NCBI GenBank assembly: GCA_013365325.1 | Contig: JABVXV010000287.1 | Location: 1 to 64,000, forward strand | Reading direction: 5' to 3' | Length of the DNA stretch: 64,000 nucleotides | Source: Dipetalonema caudispina | Taxonomy: Eukaryota; Nematoda; Chromadorea; Rhabditida; Onchocercidae | Shown here: piece by piece, positions 13,030-26,100 of the stretch | Numbering within the stretch: position 1 is the stretch's first letter | Layout of the letters: every line of letters begins with the position of its first letter | The notes under the pieces: generated by a model | Database searches by the model: none | What the model was told of the DNA's origin: nothing | What the model saw: only the letters and a program-made list of their open reading frames with translations | Made by a program: the position numbers and the translations under genes

Positions 13030-13787
13030 ATTGATTAAATGATTGAATGACTCAAATGATTGATCAACTGACAAAACGGGATGTATGATTATTCATCCAT
13101 TCTCACCAATCATATACAGCTGAAAAGTGTATGAATGATTCAAATATTACACTTAAAAATGTTACCACATTATAAAAAAAATTATCGATAGGTTGATAAT
13201 CAAATATTACCTTCTCTTCTCTCAAAATACTATGGCGAATAATATTTAGAAGATTTGTTTAAAATATATTTCGTAAATTTTTCTTCTTCTTGTCTAACCT
13301 AAAATTTATCTTTCTTCCTTTTCCTTAAATTTTATCAATTTCTAATATTTACATCAATATGATACCTAATAATTTTCTCCCACTTAATAATCTCTCTCTT
13401 TCTCTCTTTCATAGATAGAAACATATACGAAAACATTTTATTAATTTCTAATTGCCAATTAAAATATATTTTATCAGTCAATTATTGAAATATATCTTTT
13501 TAATGAAATGAAAAAAATCTTACCTTTTTTCTTTCCTTAATTTTGATCGAAAAAAAATTTGCAAGAAATAATAAACAAACATTATTTAATGTAATAACAA
13601 ATAGAAGATTAAAACCTGCAAATAATAAATATTTAGAACAAAAACATAAAAATGTACAACAAATAAAAGTTATATGTAACAAATTAATTAAAATTTAACC
13701 CTTCAGACTAATAAAAATTTTTTGCCAATCATAGAATAATGTACTTATAATTAATTACAGGTTAATTTCAGGTTAACAATAGCGTAA

Positions 13788-13820
13788 CAACAACAACAAC
13801 AACAACAATAACAACAGCAT
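13788..13820. repeat. (AAC)n microsatellite
   Basis: An AACAACAAC run with one ATA interruption. The frame read on the minus strand as a Leu run is an artefact of this repeat. Confidence 0.9.
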
Positions 13821-13949
13821 ATACAATAAGACAATAAACATTTCACAGTGTCCCATCCTCATTCTCACTAAGCGACAATCTAATCTTTGAAGTATAAGGA
13901 AAGATGAAGGAAACTTTAAATAAATGTCACAGCTAAATCTCTTCCATTC

Positions 13950-14141
13950 CCTTCCTCCCTCTCTCTCTCCCTCTTTCTCTTTCTCTCTATCCTTTCTCTG
14001 TTTTTTTTTTTCTTTTTTTTTACCTTCGTTTTCTTTTATTATTTCTTCCTCCTTTTCTTTCTCATTTTTATTCATTTCTACATTTGTTACTTTTTTCATT
14101 TCTCTCCTTCATCTTCTCTCTCTCTCTCTCTCTCTCTCTAC
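13950..14141. repeat. pyrimidine-rich (CT)n tract
   Basis: A T/C-rich block on the plus strand with CTCTCT runs, ending in a clean (TC)n around 14115-14141. Open frames across it are Ser/Phe/Leu or Lys/Glu runs and are not genes. Confidence 0.85.
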
Positions 14142-17100
14142 TGTTCTATTTGAGTAGAAGTTCGATAAGGGATTATTTCGGGAAAAAAAAAAAAAAAAAA
14201 AAATTATTTCCGGTTCTTGCGAATTGATTGAAAAAAAAAAAACGGAAAAAAAAATTGAATGTAATTGGGAAATGATGAAAATGAGTAATATCTTACATTT
14301 TTAAATGTTTATTTCACCTATATCTAATATAAAATTAATAGTGGAAAGAAAAAAAGTCTTATTTCATTTCATTCTTTCCTTCCTTTTTTTTTTTTTTTTT
14401 CCTCTCTTTCCTTTTCTTTCCACAAATTATAACTGAAAATTTAATACATTTTATTGGTCAAAAAAAAAAATACAACAATGAAAGAAAACTAAGCATTAAA
14501 TATTTGTAAAAATTTTTTAAAAAAAAAAATATTTCGCGAGAAAAGAAAAAAAAAAAATGTAAAATTTTCCTAACAATTATTTTCTTTGATTACTTGAAAG
14601 ATATTATGATAAAACTTTCTCTTTTTCTCTTTTTTTTTTTTTTCTTTTCAATTTAGTTAAAGAATTGAAAATTACATATTTTATTGGACAGACTAATTGT
14701 GCTGTACAATAGATGGATGAAATTATCGTTATCGTTTAACCATTCATTAATCGCAAATAAGTATGAATGTTTTAACAAATAAGTAGCTTATAGAAATCGA
14801 AAAAATCGTTCATTAGCTAAATATATTTTCATTATTGTTAAGCAACTATAAAATGCTATTACTATTACCCTTATTATTATTCTTATTATTATTAATTAAT
14901 TAATAAAATATGATTGCAAGTAGGTTATATTTGATCTTAGTAATACCATTTGTATGAAAAATTTGAGAATTAAATTCATTACTGCATTATAGGAGATTAA
15001 ATTATGATTATATCACATAGATCGAATAATTTAAATTTCATTTACATTACTTACAATGGATTTCAAGTGAAACAAATAAATTACGCTTAATGACTTCTGA
15101 CTTAATGACATAATGAACATTAATTACAAAATTTTCAAACTTTGAAAAATTGAGAAATTGGGTTTAAAATAATGGAGAAACAGTGAAAGAAATCATATTA
15201 GACTGCAACTGTAAAAAAAAATTTTTTTAAACAAATTTAGAATAGAAATTTTTTCATTAAATGCATTCTCATAGTATAATTAATTCCTTATGATTTTTTC
15301 GAAGATGATACTTAATATACTATAAATATTGAAATAGTCATTTTAAATTTGAAATCAAACATTGAATGTTAACAGGAGAAACAAATAGCTTAAATGATTT
15401 ATACGAGCTTTTATTCATCCTTCATTAGCATTTAATATTCTATCCATTTCATTTTGATTTATCATTGGCCATTATTATCAGCCATATAATTGAATTATTG
15501 TCTTTACTTTTCATAAGATATAGTCGTTGTTGAAATAATGCAATTAATTTATTTTAAATTACAAAGGAATAAATTATTATTCAAATGCAAGCTTTTGCAT
15601 GAATGCATTTTTGAAAGCATATATTATGCAGCGGAGGGAATTGAATTAAATGCAAATTATATTTGAAGTATTGATTTAATGAATAGAATTAAATTAAGCA
15701 TCAGGTTTAGAAGAATTTCAACTTTTAAAGTCAAATGACTGCATATTTGGATTTGTGCAAACTAATTATTTACGAAAATTATTCCCCCATGAATAAATTA
15801 TTTTGCAGCTTTAATTTAATGGGACAATTATCGACATATTCAGTGAAATTTATTCCTTTAATGAAACAATTTATCGAATATAAATTAAAATATCTGATTC
15901 TATGGCTGTCCAAAAGTTAACTTTGCAACTGCGACAAAACTACCAAGTGATATATCGTATGATACTAAAAAGTCAGGCTATAATATTGAGCCAATATATA
16001 TAATTTTACTTTTGTATAGTGATAGCATATGTTAGTAATTTGTAAATTTGAAAAACAAAATTTCGCGGTTTTATTGTCCGAATTTATGCAAATTCATAAA
16101 AAATATTTTTGTCGCATTATTTTAGGAAAATATTTTATTGAAATTATACAATAATCGCTTATCAGACAGATCAGACAGATTGTTTATTTGTTCGGAAATT
16201 GACAATGTAAATTTGCTGTATGAAGATTATGCCATTCAAAAATAATTCTGTACTTTATAATTTCAAAAAAAAAAAAAAAAAAAAACATTGTAATGAATTA
16301 AATCTTTATACAGTATAACTAAAAAGTTAAATTAAATTTTAAATTAAATCCTCATATAGTATATATATTGTACTAAATTGGATCGTTGTACAATGTAGTT
16401 TATAAAATCATTCTAAGAAGTCAATAATAACTTGTTAAGTAATGAGTTGATAAAAAATAAGAATGAAGAAGAGAAAGATTAAAATGAGGAAAAATTTTTG
16501 GTTCATTTTTCGTTAATACATTTAAAATGAACAAGTACTTTTTAGCAAAAACAGTTGTAATCAACAGATATGATAATAAATGAGTTGAAATGATTATATC
16601 AGCTGTTAACGAATGATAAATTTATTATCGTTGATACGAAAGAAAAAGGAAACAAAAAAAAAAAAATGATGTAACGTTTTTTTTTCCTTTTTTCTCATTG
16701 GTATCCATTTCTGATATCGTTTACTTTTGAATGATAAATTGCTAACATTTAGCTTCAGCTTCTAAAAATTTAACACATAATATGGGAAATGTTCTATTTT
16801 TCTTTGTTATTTGAGATGAAATTGAAATTTTAGCAAAAATTATTTTAAAAAAATATATTGAAAATATTTATATAATAATATAGGCAATAATATTTGATAT
16901 AATAACACATTTGTAGTGCGTTTTTCTTCTCTTTTTTTTTTTTTTTTTTTTTTGTAAAGTAAGGGATATTTGATATAGGATTGAAATTTTGACAAAATTC
17001 ATTTGCTGAATTGCCCAAAGGAAGAAATTAGATTTAATCAGATTCCAGTAAAAGTTTTAGAGGATTCTCATTTATCGCAATTGATCATTTCCGAGTGAAA

Positions 17101-18814
17101 TTATATTTGCTGTGATAAAATCACTGAAGTTGCAAATTAAATTAAGGTATAGCTTATTGTAAGCAATTTCGAAAATAAATTAAAATATAATTTTAAATGA
17201 ATCGAGAAGGATGCATTTTCTTTTCGCCGAAATGAAAAACAATAAAATTTCAATCGACAAAAAGCAAGTAAAAAATAGGAATACGACAAAATTTAGTTTT
17301 TAGTTAAAAATCCAAAAATAACATCGAAACAATAGTGCTTTTTCTTCTGGCTGAAATTTAGATAAATTTGAAAAATTTTAATTAAGTGTAATGTATGAAT
17401 TTGAAATAATTGAAAGAGAGAGAAAAAAAAATATTGATGAAAATTTATTTTTGGTTATTTCCTTCATATAAAGACTTTTTTTTTGTTTAAAATAAAAGTA
17501 GTAAAATCATATTTAAATCAATAATTTAAATTGATATGAAATTGCCATAATCTATTATTACATCTTGCAAAGTTTACAAAAAAAAACAAAACACTAAAAT
17601 AAATAAAAAAAAAAAAAAAAAAAAAAAAAAAACTGAAAGGAAAACTGGCAGAAATAAATGAAAGAAAAAGATTAGAAACTGATAAACATTTAAAATGGAA
17701 TTGAATAATAATTGTAAACAAGTGTAATTGCTGCAAGTAAACAAGTTATCGATACATCAAATCGATCGCTTCCTGTCATTGTTATTTTAAATTAACATGC
17801 ATTTTATACAAACTGTCCTACTGCTGTCACTTATTTGTCGTCTTTTAATCAAAAAAGAAAGAAAGTTTCTCTCTTTTCCACAATTTTATTAAATTATAAG
17901 TTCAAAGATTAAAAGTGAATTGGAAGAAAAAACAAAAAAAGTGGATGGAAAAGAATTGGTAAGAGAAATGATCAAGATTTTTGTTTAAATTAAGCAAAAA
18001 ATTTTGTATTTAATCAAAAAATTAGAAGTTTAAAGATTAAGAAGGAATTGAAAGGAAAAAAAAAGAGTGAGAGAGTTTCCGTTTAATTAAACAAAAAAAA
18101 AAAAGATTTTTTTTTTCTTTTTTTTTTTTTAATTAAATAAGAACTTGTAGGTTTCAAGATTAAGAATAGAGGAAAACAAATTTATTGCTTATATTAGCAT
18201 TTAGCAGGAAAAGCTAATGTATAAATCGAAAGCATTACTAATAGCAGAAGTATAATTAGTCAAGAAAGTAATATTTAACACATAATTTTCCAATCAACAA
18301 CTTGGCTTGTTAGTTTGTAATATTGCTAAATGATAAATAATAATTATCAGAAATATTAGCAGCCAAGAAATGGCGTGTAATAGCTATGTTTAATTTGGTA
18401 AGCTTTTTATCCTCTCATTCATTCAACTCATAAAATATTTCATATAAAAATGAAAAGAAATATATTTCGGAAAAAAATTCCTTGCTTTATCTTTTTTTTT
18501 TTTTTTTTTTAATAGAAATATAATTTATGGCTTATATTAAACTAGTCAAATTTTGAAATTAATATAAATTTGGGACAAAAAAAAATCACAGTTGAAGTTT
18601 ATTTGTATTTTATCATTTATACATATGTGCAAAATAAATAAATAATAGTGGCAAAATTTTTTATAATATGAAAAATTTCATTTTGGTATTTTTGATATGT
18701 ATAATATTACTTACGTCTTTTGTTGCTTTTTTTTTGTTTTCATAGACCATTTGCGTGTTGTTTACGTAAGAAGTTAAAATTTGTATCCTTACTTAATTCC
18801 ATATACGTGTACAG

Positions 18815-19165
18815 GCATTTTCTTTTCCTCATACGTATCCATGTATAAATATACGTCATACGTGCATATATCATTCTTTTCCTCATACGTATCCATGTAT
18901 AAATATACGTCATACGTGCATATATCACTATTCTTTTCTTATACTTAAACCATGCATAAATATACGTCATACGTGCATATATCACTATTCTTTTCTTATA
19001 CTTATACTATGCATAAATATACGTCATACGTGCATATATCACTATTCTTTTCTTATACTTATACCATGCATAAATATACGTCATACGTGCATATATCACT
19101 ATTCTTTTCTTATACTTATACCATGCATAAATATACGTCATACGTGCATAGATCATTCTTCTCTC
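18815..19165. repeat. 54/57-bp minisatellite, six copies
   Basis: The phrase ATAAATATACGTCATACGTG recurs at 18845, 18899, 18956, 19013, 19070 and 19127, giving spacings of 54, 57, 57, 57 and 57 bp. The first units carry TTCTTTTCCTCATACGTATCC; later ones carry ACTATTCTTTTCTTATACTT. Both unit lengths are multiples of three, so repeating 18-19-residue open frames appear on both strands (for example HKYTSYVHISLFFSYTYT on the plus strand). I read these as artefacts of the repeat. Each unit carries TACGTCA and TACGTGC words. Confidence 0.95.
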
Positions 19166-19527
19166 ATACGTATCTGAGCATATGTATACATTCAACATAC
19201 TTCTTATCTCTTTCAAATAAACAATTTCAATAAGTGATAGAAATCTCGTGCTGTTATTTATTTTCAATTTAATGATTAATTCATATGAGTATTTGCTTGT
19301 TGTAATCATTAAATTCTTTTTATATTTTTCCATTCTTTCATTATATTACTTAAATGTTACTTCTTTAATGGATGTATGTACATGTAAATATGTGTATAAA
19401 TATAAATATTATGAGATAACTGGAATTGCATAGTGTCCTCAAAAAAAGATGAAATGAGATTGGATGGAAAGAGTGGAGAGAGCAGGAAGGGTAAGGTATA
19501 TTTGATGATATTGTCAATTGAGGTCAC

Positions 19528-19554
19528 ATGATGATGATGATGATGATGATGATG
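19528..19554. repeat. (ATG)9 microsatellite
   Basis: Nine perfect ATG units about 620 bp upstream of the ATG9 start codon. Confidence 0.95.
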
Positions 19555-20178
19555 GTGAAAATTTGGGAGAAGTAGAAGAGATATTGTTCATTCTTTATTA
19601 ATAATTAGCTTTTATTGTAATATTTTTTGAAGATTTTATGAGAGAAAAAAAAAATTGAATTGATTGATTCATTTGGAAGATGAATTAATTCTAATTAAAA
19701 CACTTTTCCAGCTGTGTATTTCTCTACACTTAAAGTATACGATGTTCTATATATTTTGATTGTTGTTGTTTTGAGTTCGATTATTTTATTTTAGTTATTA
19801 TATTGCTAACAGATAATGTTCCCTTTTAAACTTTGACAATTAAATTATTTTTTTTTTTCGTTAGTTATAGTAAATAAATAATCATGCTATTCTGTCAGAG
19901 AATCGATTAGTAGTTTTTAATTTACATTAATTAGTTGATCATTTGATTCGATCTACTTACTTCAAGTTTAGCCTATTACAGAAGCTTTGAATGGATATAA
20001 TGAAGGTTGAATAATTTGCGAGAAAGAAATTTCATTTATTAACAAAAATATTGCAGTAAAATTAATATGTCGATTGACAAATCATTATGATATTAATTGT
20101 GTGTTTATTGGATCATTATATCTCAGGTTTTAATTACCGCTTTATGGTACTGCTGATCCGATGCCAATGTTATCGTAG

Positions 20179-23100
20179 ATGTTTGGGTTCCGCTCTAGGA
20201 TAGGTTATCAAAGTATCGAAGATGAAAGTACTCCATCTCAAATATTTCCTACTCACAATGAGCAAACTTTGCTGATTCCCGAAAGAAGAGTACCGTAAGT
20301 TTTTTTTATCTTACCACTACTTTCTATGAAAATTTCCTGTTAAACATGAGTATATAATAATAATAATAATAATAACTTGCTATGATCTAACTTTTTTCAA
20401 ATTCAAGAAAAATTTTAAATACATTAAAATACAAAACTGCAAAGAGATTACAAAATTCGTTACCAAACATTAATCGATAACATTATCGTTGTTGGTTGCT
20501 GTAATTAGATGAATTTCAATTTAATGATTTTGAACTTTTTGTTTGTACAGGGAAGATGACGGACCGTCGGATGTGTATGGTGGTCCACCATTGGAACATG
20601 ATATCGCAACAAATGAAATAGGCAGAATTGCTGCATGTCACGCAGCTACAAGTTCTGGTGTTTTATGGGATGGAGTGGAGAATTTAGACCAGGTATATCA
20701 ATTAATTATCCTAAAATTGCTTTCGTTCCACCATACTAGCACAAGAATAGGAATAATTAGATGATTTCAACCTGAAAGATATCACTCATAATATAATTCG
20801 TGATAAAAGTTGTGATTGCTTTAAATTCAGGAAGATTACATGCTTCGTCTGTGTGACGTTCAACTTACTGCCACTCCTACTGCTAATAGACTTGTTTTTA
20901 TTAGATAATCCCGTGGGTGATATGTTTGAAATGCTAAACAGTCAGTTGTTACAAATATAACTGATTATCGGGAAACAGATTTTACTTCTTCCAGTTAATT
21001 GGTCGCCCCAAGATTTTGTTTAGGGCTTATGATTTCTGTTATGATACCACTAGATTTTACTGTTTTTTTTCCAAAAAAAAAAAAAAAGAAAAAAGTAGTA
21101 TACATCAATTTCAATACATTTTCAAGTTATACACATTTTGTTAATGTGAATAGTCCTTTTCTTTTTCCCTCTTTTTACCAGAGATATATTCACTTCTTCT
21201 TGTGTAATCTTTAAAGTGGTTAAAATAGCTTTAGAATATATAAAAAAATGAAATTCCTATTTATGATGTATGTATAATTATTGTCTGGAAGCAAATATAA
21301 TGAGATGATGCATTTTAAAACGGTTTCTTGCAGTTTTTTACTCGAGTTTACGAGTATCATCAAAATGGTGGATATCTTTGCATAGTCGTCAAGCATATCC
21401 TTACCTTACTTCAATTCATATTTGTCGTTTGGTTTGTTACATTCTTACAAGCACGCGTGGATTACGACGTTTTGTTCAAGAATAAAAATATCTCCGCAGA
21501 AGGAAAACCAGTTGGTGGGAAAATTCGGCTTGAAGTAAGTTTCTCTCTCTCTCTCTCTCTATCTATCTTTCTATATTTCAGTTTTCTTTCTTTGAGAAAA
21601 ATAAGTTTACATGAGTTATTCTGGATTATTTTTGCCCTTTCGTTTTGTGTGCACTTCCTCTTCTACTATCCTGTCCGCCGTTTTTGATCCGATTACTAAA
21701 GTAGGTAGAACGCGGTATTGGATTATAGAAAAAAGCTTAGTACCTCTCATATCTCATATAGCCCTTGAAAGGATATTGGGTAGAATGGTCCGAGAAAAGA
21801 ATTTGGTGAGTTCAATTAGGTTGAATTCTTTATATGAGATTGTGCTTATTTTGGGACTAGTCAAAATCCGAAGAGTTCACGGAAAGAATTAACTGTTCTA
21901 TTTACAAGTGAGAAGTTTATTGGTACTGTTAAGGAAGTGTTTTGCGATCAAAAGAATTGTAAAAAGATATGAAGAATCTAGGAGATTGCGAGATGTTATT
22001 TTTACTTAAAATTGTTGAAATAAATTCCAAATTTAACTGTTTCTTTTGTGTTCAGGATGTCATATATCCAGATTGGAGTCATGTAGATGGTTTCACATTA
22101 TGTTTGCTGGTTTTTGCAATTTTATTTTGGATTTTTCGAGCTGCACGGGTTTTCTATCAAATTTATCAGTTTGGTGAAATACGTACTTTCTATCATTCAG
22201 CACTGGGTAAGATTCATTGATTTTCCCGGGGTTTTTTTCATCTTTCCCGTCTTCTTGACTATAGGAAAGCAATAAAACTAGTGTGTTCATTAACTTCACT
22301 TTTCACACTTCAATTTAGAGGAACCTCAATTCGATTAGTAAGTTTCATGTATCATAAATTATTCACAAATCTTGTTGAAGTTTCATGTCGTATACTACTC
22401 CCTACAAGATGACATTCTCAGATACTTCGGTAACTCAGTCATTTCCAATTTCTTATTCCATTAGATGACAAAATATTCATTAATGTTTTTGAAGGAGTTG
22501 AGGATGCATTATTGAGCGATCTTAAATGGCAGGAAGTTGTACAGCTTATATGCGAGAAACAGCCATCCATACATTTAATTTTAAATAAAGATGGTATTAC
22601 TGCTTTGGATCTTTATCAACGTATTTTGAGACATAAGGTGAAAATTTTTATCATTTTCTCATTTTTCTTTCTTCTTGATGTGTTCGTTGAAGTTTCGTAA
22701 TATATGAAAGTGCTGCCCAAGTAGTTCTGTGACAGGCAATAACTGCGTAGTGATCGCGAAAGTTTTTTTTTTTTTCTATCGTATTTTGTTGTTATTTTCA
22801 TATTTCAGAATTATTTTGTCGCCCTTGTGAATAAGGAAATACTGCCACCGGTAATCAACGTGCCTTTCATTGGTTCAATGCCATATTTACCGAACGGTTT
22901 GAAAATGAATTTAGAATGGCTGTTGTTTTATGGAGTGTGGTCGCCATGGAAGGGACCATATGAACTTAAGGAAGAGTACAAACATCCACAGAATATTTTT
23001 AGGCTTGGTAATTTATATTTGAAATATTAAGAAACTTCCTCCGTTTACCTTAAATTTTCTTTAGTAAATTCAGTTCTACAAACTCTTTTTTCATTATGGA

Positions 23101-26100
23101 TTCGACTATTATTAAAATTTTTTTACTATTTTAAAACTCCATGAAGATTATCAGCAAGAAGAGAATTCGAATTTTCATTTTATGAACAAATAAAATGCAA
23201 GTGCAATCCCGAATATTGAATATGAGTGAGTACATCTAATCGTGTTGGTAATATAGCCATTACTTTGCAGCGGATGAGTTAGATTCAGCAATACTGAAAA
23301 TGGCTATTGGCAATTTTATTTTTTTCCCACTTGTATTCGTTTATCAAGTGCTATATTTCTTTTTTACTTATGGTGAGCTGCTAAAGCGAGATCCGGGTTC
23401 CTTCACTATGCGTAGGTATTCAAACTTTGGAAGGTAACTTTTTGCTTTCTTCATTTTAAATTTAATAGGGAAATTACTGATTTCATGTTTTTCAATCTTT
23501 TACAGAATGAGGGATGTACAGTTTGCAATACTTAGTGCCTAATTATATGATAACAAAGGATCGGTGCATTGCAGAAATAAGTTGCGGCATTTCAACGAGT
23601 TAGACCATGAATTACGAATGCGTCTTTCAAAAAGTCATCGTGCAGCAACTCAGTATATGGAGCAGTTTCTTTCACCCCTTGGGCAGGTTATCGCTAGAAA
23701 AGTGCAATTTGTTGCTGGTGCAATCTGCATAGTGTTGCTTTTGCTAGGTCTATGGGATGAAGATGTATTGTCGGTTAGTTTCCTGCATAATTTTAGTCAT
23801 TTTAGGTTCTCTCTAATGATGGCGGTTCTTCTCTTCTTGTTGTCTTATTTATTCCTTCAGAAAAAAGATAGTAATTTACGCTTTCAAGCGGAAGATTTAA
23901 ATGAGTTCCGAAATTAAAATTAGAACAGAATGAGATATATTATCAGGAAGGCAATCGGAATATAGTCTTAAAAAAAGACTTTGACTTTATCAATGGTGGT
24001 CTGCTCCAAGTTTACACACATTGTGATTTAAGAAGCTACAGGATACTGCTGAACGCGAAAATGCATGATTTCAGGTCTATGAATAAGGGAAAAACAACCC
24101 TAACCTAGTTAAATAAATTGTATCTCACCTGAGTTATAGGTTGAACACGTTCTGACAATTATATCTATATGTGGTTTGATTGCTGTTGCATGTCAATCAT
24201 TCATTGGAGATGAAAATATGATTTATTGGCCTGAAACACTGCTTGATATGGTAATTGCACAGATACATTACGCACCAGACTCATGGAGAGGTAAAGCCCA
24301 TACAGGTAACATTGTTTTCTCAGTTAAACGTTTTTATCACCATAAAATGCTGCAAATGTGTTGTAAAAAATGCTTGATCATAATTCAGGGACCTTGATTT
24401 TTCCTATTTATATTTCTAATTTACATATTTAGATGGTTCGTCTGGTGGATGTCAAGATAGGCCAATAATAGTAAAAGGGAGGATTCATGCTTGATGTATT
24501 TTATAGCTCGTTGAATGATTTTTGTTTTCATCAATTTCAATACATTTCGCAGTAACTTCGATTTTGGTAAAGTTGACTTCTGGGGATAGTTTTACGATAA
24601 ATTATGGTGATCTATGCCTGATTCATTTAAGAATATAGAAAAATGGAGCTGGTCCGAAATAACTTTGGCGTTTGCTTCTAATATTGCTGAGCGATACACC
24701 AACGTGGCAACTTCCGGAGTTTCTACTTTCCCACTTTCGGATGATTTAGTGCCATCTAAATTAGAATGTATCAATTTGATAGTGACATTTCATTTGCTTT
24801 ACAAGTATAAAAATTTGCAAAAGTCTAAAAGGAAGAATATGGATATCTATTTTAGATACGGTTCGGAAAGAATTTGGGCATTTATTCGAGCTGAAAGCGA
24901 AATTTTTACTTGAAGAACTTCTGAGTCCAATTTTAACTCCATTCATTCTACTCTTTTGGTAAGCTCTCAGTAAAGTTATATTGTGGTAGGGAGAGGAAAC
25001 GTTATAAAGAAAGCCGTTTCTCGAGAATTTCAAGATGAAAATTTTCATAGAACATTCTTCTTCACATTTCTTCTCACTTTTATTTTCGTGTTTCAAAATA
25101 ATTGCATGTTACTTTCTTCATATCGAAAGAAGCAAGAAGTATATCACATTTTATCGTTCCTTTTCAGGATTCGTCCCAAAGCGAAGGAGCTTGTGGATTT
25201 TTTCCACAATTTTACGGTTTCTGTAGAAGGTCTTGGTGATGTTTGCTCTTTTGCACAGATGGATATCAGACAGCATGGAGACCCAAATTGGAGCTTTGGT
25301 GAACGTATTAAGCAAGGTGAAATCCATATTTGAAACATTTAGCATTATTAATTTTAAGCACTTGTTGTCATTAACTTGTAATTCCATGATTTTTAAGTAA
25401 GTAATTCATAAATTTCGCCTTATTATTAGAATATTTTCAAACTCTGCGAATTATGCAATAGTTGGCTTAAGTCATGTGTGTTCATTTTGATGCTGCTTGA
25501 TAATACTTCTTTTTTTTTACTTGCAGAAGTTGCAAATGTACATGGAAGAGTTCATGCTAATGACGGGAAAACGGAATTGTCCTTGATACATTTTGCTAGC
25601 AATCATCCGGAATGGAAGCCACCACCTAGTGCCGCTCGTTTCCTTGACGATATACGAGACCGTGTATGTCTTTGTTTTTGGTTTTGGATAAGCTCCAAAA
25701 ATAACTTTTAACGATAAAATATGAAAATAAAAAAAATTTTTTTTGTGAAATTTCAGATGGCACAAGACATGAATACATTGAAAGAAGGTGTGGTGGATGA
25801 TAACATACTGCTGAATAGTTTACATTCTTTCCACCCTATTGCTGAGCAGCAGCTTAGAAAATTCGTAGGTCGACAGCCATTTGTTGCATCATTGCGTGAT
25901 CCTGATATGTTCGGTGCAGCAGCGAATATGTCTGTACATGGTGAAAGTAAGTTTAAATATGATATTTGTTTTTGCATGCAATCATCTCCATTCTTCTACC
26001 TGTGACAGTTAAAATTTATCTAATCATCGATTAGATAAATTTTAATTGTCACAGGCAGAAGAGTGGAGATGGTTGCATATATTTGAGCATTGATTAACCG

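Larger units (their letters stand above)
13030..20178. promoter_or_regulatory. 7.1-kb non-coding interval between the divergent PACS and ATG9 genes
   Basis: The two flanking genes are transcribed away from each other, so both promoters should lie here. I see no supported exon. The sequence is AT-rich with an AAC repeat (13788-13820), a pyrimidine-rich tract (about 13950-14140), many poly(A/T) runs, a minisatellite (18815-19165) and an ATG repeat (19528-19554). No TATA or other element can be assigned by eye. A TATCTCAG at 20118-20125 and TATCGTAG directly before the ATG9 start are possible trans-splice acceptors. Confidence 0.6.

Noticed and set aside
18740..19333. Repetitive open frames on both strands (Tyr/Met/His/Ser-rich)
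   Set aside because: They are produced by the 54/57-bp minisatellite whose unit length is a multiple of three; frames on both strands and the lack of splice or start context argue against coding.
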